NCBI RefSeq assembly: GCF_031846645.1
Contig: NZ_JAVRHN010000003.1
Location: 1-64,000, forward strand
DNA from: Autumnicola psychrophila
GTDB lineage: Bacteria > Bacteroidota > Bacteroidia > Flavobacteriales > Flavobacteriaceae
Direction of reading: 5' to 3'
DNA: 64,000 bases
The notes below the pieces were generated by a model. That model was not told the origin of the DNA and made no database searches. It saw only the letters and a list, made by a program, of their open reading frames with translations. Position numbers and translations under genes: made by a program. Positions 44,283 through 52,628 of this stretch are shown piece after piece. Each line of letters opens with the position of its first letter. Positions within the stretch are counted from its first letter, which is position 1.

Positions 44283-45749
44283 TCAGATCGTCTTTGTCAT
44301 AATCCTGCTAAACTCCTCTACAACATCCATAGCATCATCTGTCACAAGCTTCTCCCTGTAGTGTTCAGTAATTTCTAAAGAGGAGTGACCAAGAGCAAGA
44401 CTGACATGGTGAAAATTTGCACCTGCTTCAAATAACCTTTGAGCAAACACATGACGAGCTTGATGATTAGTCACAGGAGTTTTAATATCACATTCCTTTC
44501 CCATTATTCTTAGTCTGTAGTTGAAATGTTGTTTTGCATTTTGAGCTTCACTATAAGATTGACCATCTCTAAGCATTGGATGAACAGTATCTTCAGGATA
44601 TTTATCTTTAAATTCAATTATTTGATTACCTAGAATACTCAGAAGAATATCCTCATTAAATATTAAATCTCTTTTCATTCCTTCTATAAGCTGCTGTAAA
44701 GTAATCTTTCTTTCTTCCTTCTTACTTTCCTGCTCAACTAACGTATGCCACTTATCCATTAAATCAGCAAAAATATCATACTTAAATTCACTAAAGCTCC
44801 TAAGCTCAATCTGACTTTCCTCATCAATAGCTTCTTTTAATTTTTTCCTCATGTTTTTCTGCTTCTTTTCAAAAATTCGAAAGGAATTTACAGCACTTTT
44901 ATCATATAATTCCATAAAAGGAATAAGAAACTGTAGAGCATCCAAGGTGAGTTTAGTCTTCATCAAGGTTTTGGTTTTATTCATATTAAACTCTACATAG
45001 TAGTTACCATTAATTTCTTTAAAATTTTTCCACTTAAGAGTGACGAAATCAGAGACTCTCATGCCACTAGCATACATCATGAATCCAAATGCTTGCTGTA
45101 CTAGATAAAAGTCTTCCTTCTCAGGTTTATAGCCAAAAAACTTTTCTACCTCATAATATTTTAGGACTGGTAAACTTCTCTTCTCCTTTTTCTTTTTGAG
45201 TCCTCTGAAAGGGCTTATAGTGTAGGAATGATATCCATGTGCATCTGCATGAGTTAAGAAGTACTTGAAGACTGTGAGGTATTCATTAGCAGAAGAGTTT
45301 GCTACATTTTCTAATAGATATCCATAGTACTCTTTAACAAAGAAGGTATCTATGTCTTCAAAAGCTATGTCATCTTTATCTTTAATTTTTAAAAAGTCTC
45401 TAAGCTTGTTCAAACCATTATTTCTACTTCTTTTAGTTCCTTCCTGTGAAATTACTTGAATGACCTTTTTAGCATATCTGACAAAAGACTTACCTTTTAC
45501 TTCTTTCTTTTTCTTGACAGTATTGTATTGAGCTTCAGCTTTTACTTCCTGAATTTTCTCATTTATTCTATCTGAATTAGGTTCTTTACTCTTGACATAT
45601 TGTTTGTCAGCATTCCAATTACTAACTTGCACCTTAAATCCTAAAGGAGTGTAGGTAGGTTTTCTATCCTTTGTAGTTCTAAGCTTTAGATAACCTTCTT
45701 TATCCTTAGCATATTTTTTAATTAGAACAATTTTATGAGTAGTAGACAT
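44283..45749 (-). CDS. Tyrosine recombinase of the island (large integrase)
   Basis: 488 residues from the ATG at 45749 (a TTG seven codons upstream is less likely). An N-terminal arm-type domain (1-85), SAM-like domain (90-190) and catalytic domain with Arg231 ('ASGMRVSDF'), 'NHQARHVFAQ' and 'ALGHSSLEITEHY' (Tyr464). Between the Arg and His-x-x-Arg boxes lies an extra helical insertion of about 110 residues, which is long for the family. The gene is 130 bp from the right attachment site and reads inward, the usual place of an integrase. It should catalyse integration at the 13-bp core. Confidence 0.93.
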   Translation of the reverse strand: MSTTHKIVLIKKYAKDKEGYLKLRTTKDRKPTYTPLGFKVQVSNWNADKQYVKSKEPNSDRINEKIQEVKAEAQYNTVKKKKEVKGKSFVRYAKKVIQVISQEGTKRSRNNGLNKLRDFLKIKDKDDIAFEDIDTFFVKEYYGYLLENVANSSANEYLTVFKYFLTHADAHGYHSYTISPFRGLKKKKEKRSLPVLKYYEVEKFFGYKPEKEDFYLVQQAFGFMMYASGMRVSDFVTLKWKNFKEINGNYYVEFNMNKTKTLMKTKLTLDALQFLIPFMELYDKSAVNSFRIFEKKQKNMRKKLKEAIDEESQIELRSFSEFKYDIFADLMDKWHTLVEQESKKEERKITLQQLIEGMKRDLIFNEDILLSILGNQIIEFKDKYPEDTVHPMLRDGQSYSEAQNAKQHFNYRLRIMGKECDIKTPVTNHQARHVFAQRLFEAGANFHHVSLALGHSSLEITEHYREKLVTDDAMDVVEEFSRIMTKTI

Positions 45750-45875
45750 AAAAATAGTATTGTGATTCAAAGATAGGGATAAAATAACGTGTATAACAAA
45801 TAGACTCCGAAAGGGGTCGTGTGTAAAACATTTTTAACTTTAACCACATAGTATTCAGATAATTGTATATCTAAA

Positions 45876-45883
45876 TATTTTTG
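45876..45883 (+). promoter_or_regulatory. -7 box (TATTTTTG) at the island end, for the MBL gene
   Basis: Perfect TAnnTTTG formed by island DNA plus the attachment core, 19 bp before the TTG start of the MBL gene. The uninserted chromosome would have had TACTTTTG (from 11205-11212) at this place. Confidence 0.6.
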
Positions 45884-45891
45884 TGATAAAA
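45878..45891. repeat. Right attachment site (attR) of the island
   Basis: TTTTTGTGATAAAA; its last 13 bases match 11208-11220. Left of it is a small inverted repeat AGATA...TATCT (45857-45872). Confidence 0.75.
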
Positions 45892-45901
45892 TAAACACTT
45901 C

Positions 45902-46663
45902 TTGAAGGTAACATTTTTAGGCACAGGAACATCACAGGGTATCCCAATTATAGGTAGTGACCATCCCGTTTGTTTAAGCCAAAATCCAAGAGACACACGT
46001 CTCAGGGTTTCGGTTTTGGTGGAATGGGCAGGTTATAATCTGCTTGTAGATTGCGGACCTGATTTCAGGTCCCAGATGCTGGCCAATCACGTAAAAAAGC
46101 TGGATGCGATTATTTATACCCATGAGCATAATGACCATACGGCCGGCCTCGATGATATTCGTCCCTTTTTTTTTAGGCAGGGTGACATCCCTATTTTTGC
46201 TCACAAACGCGTACTGAAGGCATTACGTAGCCGCTTCGATTATATATTTGCTTCAGAAAATAAATATCCCGGAGCTCCGGGAGTTACAGAATTTGAAATA
46301 GAAAATAAGCCTTTCATTTTTGAAGGATTGACTATAACTCCCATTGACTTTAGGCATAACCGGCTTCAGGTTTTTGGGTTCAGGTTTGAAGATTTTGCAT
46401 ACTTAACAGATCTAAAGTCTATTGAAGATGAAGAGGTAGAAAAGCTTCGGGATGTGAAGGTTATGGTGGTAAATGCGCTGCGCAGGGAACCACACCATTC
46501 TCATTTTAATCTTGAAGAAGCCCTGGAATTTATTGAAAGGGTGAAACCGGAAACAGCCTATTTAACGCATATTAGCCATCTGCTGGGTTTTCATGACGAG
46601 GTTGAAAAGGAACTTCCTGAGAACGTTCACCTGGCTTATGATAATCTTAAAATAGAAATTTAG
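45902..46663 (+). CDS. MBL-fold metallo-hydrolase (PhnP-like)
   Basis: 253 residues from a TTG codon that fits the family start 'MKVTFLGTGTSQGIPIIG'. Metal motif 'THEHNDH' (73-79), further His at 'DFRHNRL' and 'HISH' near 222-225. 'HPVC' plus 'DTRLRVSVLVE' is the subgroup related to PhnP phosphodiesterases; the real substrate in Bacteroidota is unknown. First gene after the island; its promoter overlaps attR. The next gene starts 1 bp after its stop. Confidence 0.88.
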   Translation: MKVTFLGTGTSQGIPIIGSDHPVCLSQNPRDTRLRVSVLVEWAGYNLLVDCGPDFRSQMLANHVKKLDAIIYTHEHNDHTAGLDDIRPFFFRQGDIPIFAHKRVLKALRSRFDYIFASENKYPGAPGVTEFEIENKPFIFEGLTITPIDFRHNRLQVFGFRFEDFAYLTDLKSIEDEEVEKLRDVKVMVVNALRREPHHSHFNLEEALEFIERVKPETAYLTHISHLLGFHDEVEKELPENVHLAYDNLKIEI

Positions 46664-46664
46664 C

Positions 46665-47162
46665 ATGCGGAGTAAAATATTGATGTATTTATTCATTTTC
46701 ACGCTCTTGTTTACCATATTTATTTATGTAAATGATAAAAAAATTCTCGATGCGCGGGACGAAAGTATAGCTGGTCTTGAAAATCAAATTGCTGAGGTAC
46801 AAGGAGAGCTGGACTCGCTGAAAATGTCAGGTACTGAAACTGATTATTTTTCGATTGATCGAAACGAGGACGCGTTTAATTACTTTGAAGAACGGGGAAT
46901 TTCACCTGAAGATGTAAAACTAAAAATTCAGGATAAACTAATTAGTGGAAACAGTGCATCCCAGGATAATCCGTTCGTTCCATTTGCAGGAATGGAAGGG
47001 AATATGAGGATTAATAAAATAAAAATTGTTAATCACAAATGGGTGTTGGCAGACTTTACCGACGGTACTTACTGGGGAGAAGTTTTCTTCAGCTACTCTG
47101 TAGAAGAAGATGGTGAAGTTTCTCTTGTTCCGGAAAAATCATTTTTATATCCACTGGACTAA
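46665..47162 (+). CDS. Membrane-anchored conserved protein, unknown
   Basis: 165 residues. An N-terminal anchor ('ILMYLFIFTLLFTIFIYV', 5-22), a coiled coil (33-55) and a small alpha/beta domain ending 'EVSLVPEKSFLYPLD'. It follows the MBL gene by 1 bp, and I recall a protein of this kind beside the MBL gene in related genomes; annotations as 'hydrolase' exist but no catalytic motif is seen. Stop overlaps the convergent esterase stop. Confidence 0.7.
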   Translation: MRSKILMYLFIFTLLFTIFIYVNDKKILDARDESIAGLENQIAEVQGELDSLKMSGTETDYFSIDRNEDAFNYFEERGISPEDVKLKIQDKLISGNSASQDNPFVPFAGMEGNMRINKIKIVNHKWVLADFTDGTYWGEVFFSYSVEEDGEVSLVPEKSFLYPLD

Positions 47163-47815
47163 ATCCTCTTTTTTAGCCACTCCTGTAATTCAAAAAAGTT
47201 CTGCGGAGCCACACCGTGACCAACAGGAAATTCAGAATATACATTTTCGATTTTTAGACTATCGAGAAAAGGCTTTGTTCTTCTCGCCCATTGCACAGGG
47301 AGAACCTGATCCTGTGTACCATGGGAACAGTAGAATGATAAATGAGAAAAATCATTTTTTTCGTAACCTTCTTTCATAAGGTCTTCATTAACATATCCAC
47401 TTAAAGCAATCACGTTTTTCACTTTTTCAGGATAAGACAGGCTTGCAGCATAACTTAAAATACTTCCCTGGCTAAAACCTATAAGGGTAACGTTTTCAGG
47501 ATCTACGGGATAAGCAGCCACAGCTTCATCTATAAAACGGGAGATCGTTTCCCTGGATTCCCGTGCCTGATTTTCATCGCTGAATTTTCCGTCAGTATTA
47601 TTCCAATGGATAGCGAACCATGCGTTTCCGGAAGGTTGCATTGGGTGTGGAGCGCGCACAGAAATTACAAATAGTTCTTCGGGAAGTTCCCCGGCAAAAG
47701 AAAACAAGTCATTTTCATTGCTTCCATAGCCATGGAGCATGATTGCCAACGGAGCATTTTCAGTCTTTGTAGAAGATTTTATAAGATGATGTAAGGATAA
47801 ATCTGCAGTCGTCAT
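47159..47815 (-). CDS. Phospholipase/carboxylesterase family alpha/beta hydrolase
   Basis: 218 residues. Oxyanion region 'MLHGYGSNENDLF' (26-38), nucleophile 'GFSQGS' (Ser near 119), 'HGTQDQVLPV' with the acid Asp and 'VGHGVAP' with the His. This is the Abhydrolase_2 family of short-chain esterases/lysophospholipases. No signal peptide, so cytoplasmic. Its stop overlaps the previous convergent gene; its ATG abuts the DUF4870-like gene by one base. Confidence 0.88.
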   Translation of the reverse strand: MTTADLSLHHLIKSSTKTENAPLAIMLHGYGSNENDLFSFAGELPEELFVISVRAPHPMQPSGNAWFAIHWNNTDGKFSDENQARESRETISRFIDEAVAAYPVDPENVTLIGFSQGSILSYAASLSYPEKVKNVIALSGYVNEDLMKEGYEKNDFSHLSFYCSHGTQDQVLPVQWARRTKPFLDSLKIENVYSEFPVGHGVAPQNFFELQEWLKKRI

Positions 47816-48129
47816 TAAGTAATACTTTTAAAAATTGTTTGAAAGAAATTACCAACAAGAGGAATTTCTTTTTGTTCACCCTTTATTGCAATTATTAGAC
47901 CGTAAGCCCAGAGAACGAGCACGAAAATGTAAAAAGCTGTCGGGATCATATATCCTGTAAACATAGAAGCTAATACTCCCATTAGATAAAATAATAAATG
48001 TGTACCAAGTGCCTGCCTGATATGGAAACTTGCCACAGGATCTTTCTTGTCAAGATTCATAAAGTAGGCAACTACGGTTCCTATAATAGTAATATAGGCT
48101 GTAATTGCTGCTATTTTTCCTTCTTTCAT
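47815..48129 (-). CDS. DUF4870-like membrane protein
   Basis: 104 residues with three hydrophobic helices (7-24, 43-60, 64-83). 'KDPVASFHIRQALGTHLLFY' is the family's typical 'FHxRQA' segment. Often named a Tic20-like or import-component-like protein, function open. Coupled by a one-base overlap to the esterase and 9 bp after the dihydroorotase-like gene. Confidence 0.8.
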   Translation of the reverse strand: MKEGKIAAITAYITIIGTVVAYFMNLDKKDPVASFHIRQALGTHLLFYLMGVLASMFTGYMIPTAFYIFVLVLWAYGLIIAIKGEQKEIPLVGNFFQTIFKSIT

Positions 48130-48138
48130 ATTTAAAAT

Positions 48139-49389
48139 TCAGTAGGTAATTAGACCATTTTTTGAAATAACACCGTAGGCTTTTCCTTTTAATTGATTTC
48201 CAATAAAAATGCTGTTTTGGGAAGTGGAAAAAATGTCTTCTTTAGAGAAGTTGTATTTATCTTCAGTAGTAAATAAGCTAAGATCTACTCTTTCTCCTTC
48301 TTTAATTCCGGATTCGTTTATGTTGAACCTGTTTTTTCCTGAAGTAAGGAGCGAAATAGCTTCTTCTGCAGAAAAAATATTCATTAGCGCTCCATAAGCA
48401 GATTCAAGTCCAATGGTCCCATAAGAAGCATTTTCAAACTCTACTTTTTTATGTTCAATATCTATGGGTTGATGATCGCTCGTAACCATATCTATCGTAC
48501 CGTCTTTAAGGCCTTTTATCAGTGCTTTTATATCTTTTGAAGTTCTCAAAGGAGGCAGCACTTTCGAGCTGGTATCGAATTCTTTTAGTAGTTCGTCTGT
48601 AAAAATCAGGTTGTGAATAGCGACACTACAGGTTACATCCAGTCCCTTCTTTTTGGCGTCTTTGATTAGCTTAACCGACTTTTCTGTGGAAATTGTGGGA
48701 ATATGAAGTTTCCCACCGGTGTATTCAAGGATATACAAATCCCTAGTAATCTGGAGTTCTTCAGCAAGATTTGGAATTCCTTTTAGCCCTAGAGAAGTGC
48801 TGTGGTGATGTTCATTTACCTGTCCGCTCCCGGCTATTTTGTTTTCCTGCGGAAAAGACTGCACCAGCGCATCAAAATTTTGTGCGTATTGCAGGGCAAT
48901 TTTTAAAAGATTCGGATTTCTAACCGCACTTTTGTAATCTCCAAAAGAAGCTGCTCCGGCCTGTTTCATATCATAAAGCTCTGCTAGGTCTAATCCTTCA
49001 CTTTTTACGGTTAAAGCGCCTGTAGGAACCAATGTTACCGGGTGGTTGGCAGCTTTTGATATCAAAGAATTTACCGCGCTGTTATGGTCAATGACTGGAG
49101 AAGTACTGGGGTTCACGCAAACTGTGGTAAATCCGCTTTTTCCTGCGGTATCAAGTCCGTTCGCGATAGTTTCGCGCTCCTCAAATCCCGGTTCCCCAAA
49201 ACTTACACTACTGTCAAACCAGCCTCTGGAAACGTGCAGATTTTCTTTAGAGATTTCCTTCTCTGCCTTTTCTTTTAGAGAAGCACCAATTTTTTTAATG
49301 ATACCATCCTGGATAAGAATATCAACCTTTTTATTATTAAAATCCGATTCTTTATCGATGACTGTGGCCGATTTTATAAGTAGCTTCAT
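48139..49389 (-). CDS. Dihydroorotase-like protein lacking the HxH metal motif
   Basis: 416 residues of the amidohydrolase superfamily, type I DHOase pattern: 'GEPGFEERETIANGLDTAGKSGFTTV' and 'TSDHQPIDIEHKK' align with standard PyrC. The first metal-binding motif, normally His-x-His after the first strand, is Ser61-Val62-Ser63 ('FDSSVSFGEPG'). The 'GTIGLESAYG' end is normal. Such an enzyme probably cannot bind the usual zinc pair and may be an inactive scaffold like the pseudo-DHOases that activate aspartate transcarbamoylase. Its ATG overlaps the BatA-like stop (4 bp). Confidence 0.85.
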   Translation of the reverse strand: MKLLIKSATVIDKESDFNNKKVDILIQDGIIKKIGASLKEKAEKEISKENLHVSRGWFDSSVSFGEPGFEERETIANGLDTAGKSGFTTVCVNPSTSPVIDHNSAVNSLISKAANHPVTLVPTGALTVKSEGLDLAELYDMKQAGAASFGDYKSAVRNPNLLKIALQYAQNFDALVQSFPQENKIAGSGQVNEHHHSTSLGLKGIPNLAEELQITRDLYILEYTGGKLHIPTISTEKSVKLIKDAKKKGLDVTCSVAIHNLIFTDELLKEFDTSSKVLPPLRTSKDIKALIKGLKDGTIDMVTSDHQPIDIEHKKVEFENASYGTIGLESAYGALMNIFSAEEAISLLTSGKNRFNINESGIKEGERVDLSLFTTEDKYNFSKEDIFSTSQNSIFIGNQLKGKAYGVISKNGLITY

Positions 49390-51314
49390 TTAAGGTATTT
49401 TAACAGGAGCATTTCCACGATTAGAAAGATTAATGCAAAAATAACAAACCATTTCCAAAGCGCAGTTATTTGCCTTACTGCATTTGTATTTTCAAAATAG
49501 TTATTGATGTTGTCGTAAATTTCGACATTTTCGAAATCTTCAGGATTAATATAATTCAGATTACTTTCGTGGCGGCTGTAGTTATAACTTACGTTCTCAA
49601 TTATATTATTTCTGTAATTAATTTGGTAATTTCCAGCCACAGCAGGTAGTTCAGAGGTGTTTATTCTAATTTTTTCTGAAAAAGCTTGTTGCTGCGGAAT
49701 AAAATTGTCTTCTTCTGAAGTAAGATGAACAACTTCATCATTTTCTGAAGTAACCGGAATATCAATTAGGTTATTTTTACCAATTTCGTAATAGATTTGC
49801 CTTGCCTGTAGCGCCATCCTGCCCATATTGTAAAACGTGGGAACGACTAAAGGTGACTGCTGAAAATTGCCATTTTTTGCACCTGATGCTGAAGTAAATA
49901 AAAACAACTGGTCACTTTGCGTGAGAAACGGTGCATTATCCTGATATTCTAGAACTGGCGATCCAGGCCGATTTAATGTAAAATAGGATTGTACTGAAGG
50001 ATATTCAAAATTCTCTACCTGTTCTTCAAAAACTGAAGTGTATAGGGGATGATCAAAGCGGATATTTGTAATTTTTCGCTCTTCACTTTGGAAAGCTTCA
50101 AAAGCTGGTGCTCCGGAATTTTGTAAAAATGTATTGTAAGAGGCAATTTCTGCATCAACTGAAGGGATAAGAACCACAATTGCCCCTTCCTCCATTCTCT
50201 TTTGAAGAATAGTGGATAATGAAGGGCTAATTTCCTTCAATTCATCCAAAATAATGAGTCGTGAGCTCGAAAGCTGATTGTAATCTACTCCGGAAAATGG
50301 AAAAACTGCAAGATCAAATTCGGGTTCGGTATAAATTCTTTTCAAAAATGAATCGGAATCTTTAGAAATAAGAGCAGCCTTAATTTTGGCAATTTTCGGT
50401 ATGCTAAAGAACAGTTCGTTGTCGTATTGGAGTCCGTTATCTTCAATTTCTATTTTTCCGTCACTTATAGAGTCATTGGAAAGACTAAAAGTTACTTCAG
50501 CCTGGTTATTTTCGCTAAAGGCCACTGAGGATTTCCCTATGAGTTCGCCTCCTGCCATAATAGCGACGGGAATCTGATCTTCATTGGTTGAAGAAGTACT
50601 TAATTGCACCTTCAGGATGATATTTTCTCTGTCTCTTTCAGCAATAAAAGCGGAATCGAGGCTGATATTCGTAATATTTACAGGCTGGTAGGGGAGAAGT
50701 CGAAAATTGAAGTTTTCGGCATCAGGCTTTACAGGAAATTCGGAATTTTGCTGAAAATCTGAAATTACAACCAACTCCTGATCGTCTGCCGGATTTTCCT
50801 GAAAAAATCTTTCAGCTCTTAACTTGAGGTTTTCAAAATCCAGCGGAGTAGCAGTGTAATTTAAATCCTGTAAAATTCTCTGACTTTCTGCTGTTTCGAT
50901 ATTAAAATAATCTTCATCATTAGTAAGCAAATTAAGAGTTTCCTCTTCAGGTAAGCTTTCAAGTACACTTTGAATAGCAGCCGGTAATAATTGACCTTTT
51001 TGGCCTGTAGCCTGCATGCTAAAAGAATTATCCAGGTAAATAAGCGTGTTTTTCGATCTAAAAGCTTTAGTAGAGGCGGGGAGGTAAGGTTGCGCAAAAG
51101 CAAAAATCAAAAATCCCAGGGCGAGTAACCTCGAACAAAGGACCAACCACTTTTTCACTTTGGAACTCTTTCGGGTTTGTCTGGAAATTTTTTTCAGAAA
51201 CTTTACGTTTGTAAATTCCTCCTTCTGAAATTTCCGTAATTGAAAAAGGTGAACAATAATTGGAATAATGAGCAAGAAAAGGGCAAAAAGAAGTTCCGGG
51301 TATTTAAAATACAT
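49386..51314 (-). CDS. BatA-like membrane protein with vWA domain
   Basis: 642 residues. N-terminal BatA signature ('FLLIIPIIVHLFQLRKFQKE' region, residues 12-31) with two transmembrane helices (5-25 and 58-77), then a vWA domain with MIDAS-like 'YLDNSFSMQ' (92-100), a large extracytoplasmic part with an Ig-like middle, and a C-terminal helix (622-640). Bat proteins contribute to aerotolerance and envelope integrity in Bacteroidota, but the role of this long type is not settled. It is coupled to the dihydroorotase-like gene. Confidence 0.85.
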   Translation of the reverse strand: MYFKYPELLFALFLLIIPIIVHLFQLRKFQKEEFTNVKFLKKISRQTRKSSKVKKWLVLCSRLLALGFLIFAFAQPYLPASTKAFRSKNTLIYLDNSFSMQATGQKGQLLPAAIQSVLESLPEEETLNLLTNDEDYFNIETAESQRILQDLNYTATPLDFENLKLRAERFFQENPADDQELVVISDFQQNSEFPVKPDAENFNFRLLPYQPVNITNISLDSAFIAERDRENIILKVQLSTSSTNEDQIPVAIMAGGELIGKSSVAFSENNQAEVTFSLSNDSISDGKIEIEDNGLQYDNELFFSIPKIAKIKAALISKDSDSFLKRIYTEPEFDLAVFPFSGVDYNQLSSSRLIILDELKEISPSLSTILQKRMEEGAIVVLIPSVDAEIASYNTFLQNSGAPAFEAFQSEERKITNIRFDHPLYTSVFEEQVENFEYPSVQSYFTLNRPGSPVLEYQDNAPFLTQSDQLFLFTSASGAKNGNFQQSPLVVPTFYNMGRMALQARQIYYEIGKNNLIDIPVTSENDEVVHLTSEEDNFIPQQQAFSEKIRINTSELPAVAGNYQINYRNNIIENVSYNYSRHESNLNYINPEDFENVEIYDNINNYFENTNAVRQITALWKWFVIFALIFLIVEMLLLKYLK

Positions 51315-51362
51315 GCTCGGCTTGAATATTTTTCAAATATAGGAAATGAAAACTATTCTAAC

Positions 51363-52565
51363 CTAAGTACGCCTGATCTTAAATGAAAATTTACTGCCAT
51401 CTCCAGGAACAGACTGGACCTCAATTTTCCCATGCATATTCTCCACAAGTTTTTTTACCGTGGCGAGGCCAATTCCGGTGCCGGGATTCCCATCCCTGTC
51501 ATTTTCATCCAGGGTGGTAAAAAGATCGAAAATTTTTTCCAGGTCTGATTTAGAAATTCCTTTACCGTTGTCTTTAACTGCAAATAAATAAAAGTCATTG
51601 GTCTCGTCAAAACCTATATCAATTCGGCGAACTTCTTTATCGTTGTATTTTAATGCATTGCTTATAAGGTTCATAAAAACCTGAGTTAAAGCAGATTTGT
51701 TGACGTTGTGCAGCGTAACATCTTCAGGATATGTAATTTCAATATTTTCGGAAACCTGATAGAGATCAGAAACTTTTTTGAGAAGATCGCCAAGGTCGAC
51801 ATTTACATAATCTTTCTCGCTAATATGGTCACTTCGATAATAACCCAGGATTCCATCTACGTAATTACGAAGAGAATAAGAAGATTCTACCAGGTACTGC
51901 AAGTATTGTGAAGTATCCTCATCGAATTTTCCTTCATTTTCGTCTTTTAAAAGTTCAGAAAGGGAGATAATATTAGCCAGGGGGGATTTAATATCATGGG
52001 AAACCACGCTTGTAAATTTTTCCAGCTCCTGATACTTCAGCTTCAGCTTTTTCTGAACCTGGTAAAGCTTGTTATTTTGTTTTCTGAACTCAAAAAGATT
52101 AAGTGTTTGATTTGCAATTGCTTCTAAAGAACGTTGTTCGGTTTGAGAAAAATCATGAGGCTCAGTATCCAGAATATTAAAAACTGCAATAACATCACCC
52201 TTAGGGTTAAAAAGAGGAATTCCGGCGTAAAACTGAAAATCTTTTTGATAAAGTTTATTTAATTCTTCAAAAGCATCGGGAGCATCCTTCTTGTGGAATA
52301 CAGAAATTTCGTAAGGTTTGCGAAGCGTTCTTTCTAAAAGATCTGTTTCATGAGGTATTTCAGCTATAGAGGCTCCAAAAATAGATTTAAACCAGATCGA
52401 TTTTTTACCAATAATTCCTATTTGAGCAATAGGAACCTTACATACTTGTGAAGCGAGAAAAGTTAATTCCTCATAATCTTTATCCACCTCTCGTTTTACG
52501 AATTTATATTCCGCTAGAGAAGACCGGCGGTTATTATTCTTAGTTGTAGAAGTTTTAAAATTCAT
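51363..52565 (-). CDS. Cytoplasmic GAF-domain histidine kinase (first copy)
   Basis: 400 residues. GAF domain (about 28-160), HisKA dimerisation helix with His190 ('VVSHDIKSPLAN'), HATPase with N box 'LISNALKYND', 'DNGKGIS' and 'GTGIGLATVKKLVE'. No transmembrane helix, so a soluble sensor. A paralogue lies 63 bp upstream on the same strand; no response regulator is adjacent. The conserved GAF segment 'RSLEAIANQTL' has no phytochrome Cys, so light sensing is unlikely. Confidence 0.92.
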   Translation of the reverse strand: MNFKTSTTKNNNRRSSLAEYKFVKREVDKDYEELTFLASQVCKVPIAQIGIIGKKSIWFKSIFGASIAEIPHETDLLERTLRKPYEISVFHKKDAPDAFEELNKLYQKDFQFYAGIPLFNPKGDVIAVFNILDTEPHDFSQTEQRSLEAIANQTLNLFEFRKQNNKLYQVQKKLKLKYQELEKFTSVVSHDIKSPLANIISLSELLKDENEGKFDEDTSQYLQYLVESSYSLRNYVDGILGYYRSDHISEKDYVNVDLGDLLKKVSDLYQVSENIEITYPEDVTLHNVNKSALTQVFMNLISNALKYNDKEVRRIDIGFDETNDFYLFAVKDNGKGISKSDLEKIFDLFTTLDENDRDGNPGTGIGLATVKKLVENMHGKIEVQSVPGDGSKFSFKIRRT

Positions 52566-52628
52566 GCCCCGATTTTTGCCTGCTGTTTATACTCGCAACT
52601 GTAAAACAAAATTTTGGGGGTTAAGAAG

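Larger units (their letters stand above)
11208..45891. mobile_element. Integrated genomic island carrying defence genes (about 34.7 kb)
   Basis: Bounded by 13-bp direct repeats, with a large tyrosine recombinase directly inside the right end. Left and right of it are core genes that would otherwise be divergent neighbours. Inside are an HTH plus primase/helicase module, a second small recombinase, two recombinase remnants, restriction and other defence-type genes, and many short unknown genes. Neither relaxase, type IV secretion nor virion genes were found, so it is not a self-transmissible element or a complete prophage. Confidence 0.85.

Noticed and set aside
11208..45891. Complete prophage or conjugative element
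   Set aside because: No capsid, tail, portal, terminase, relaxase or type IV secretion genes are present.
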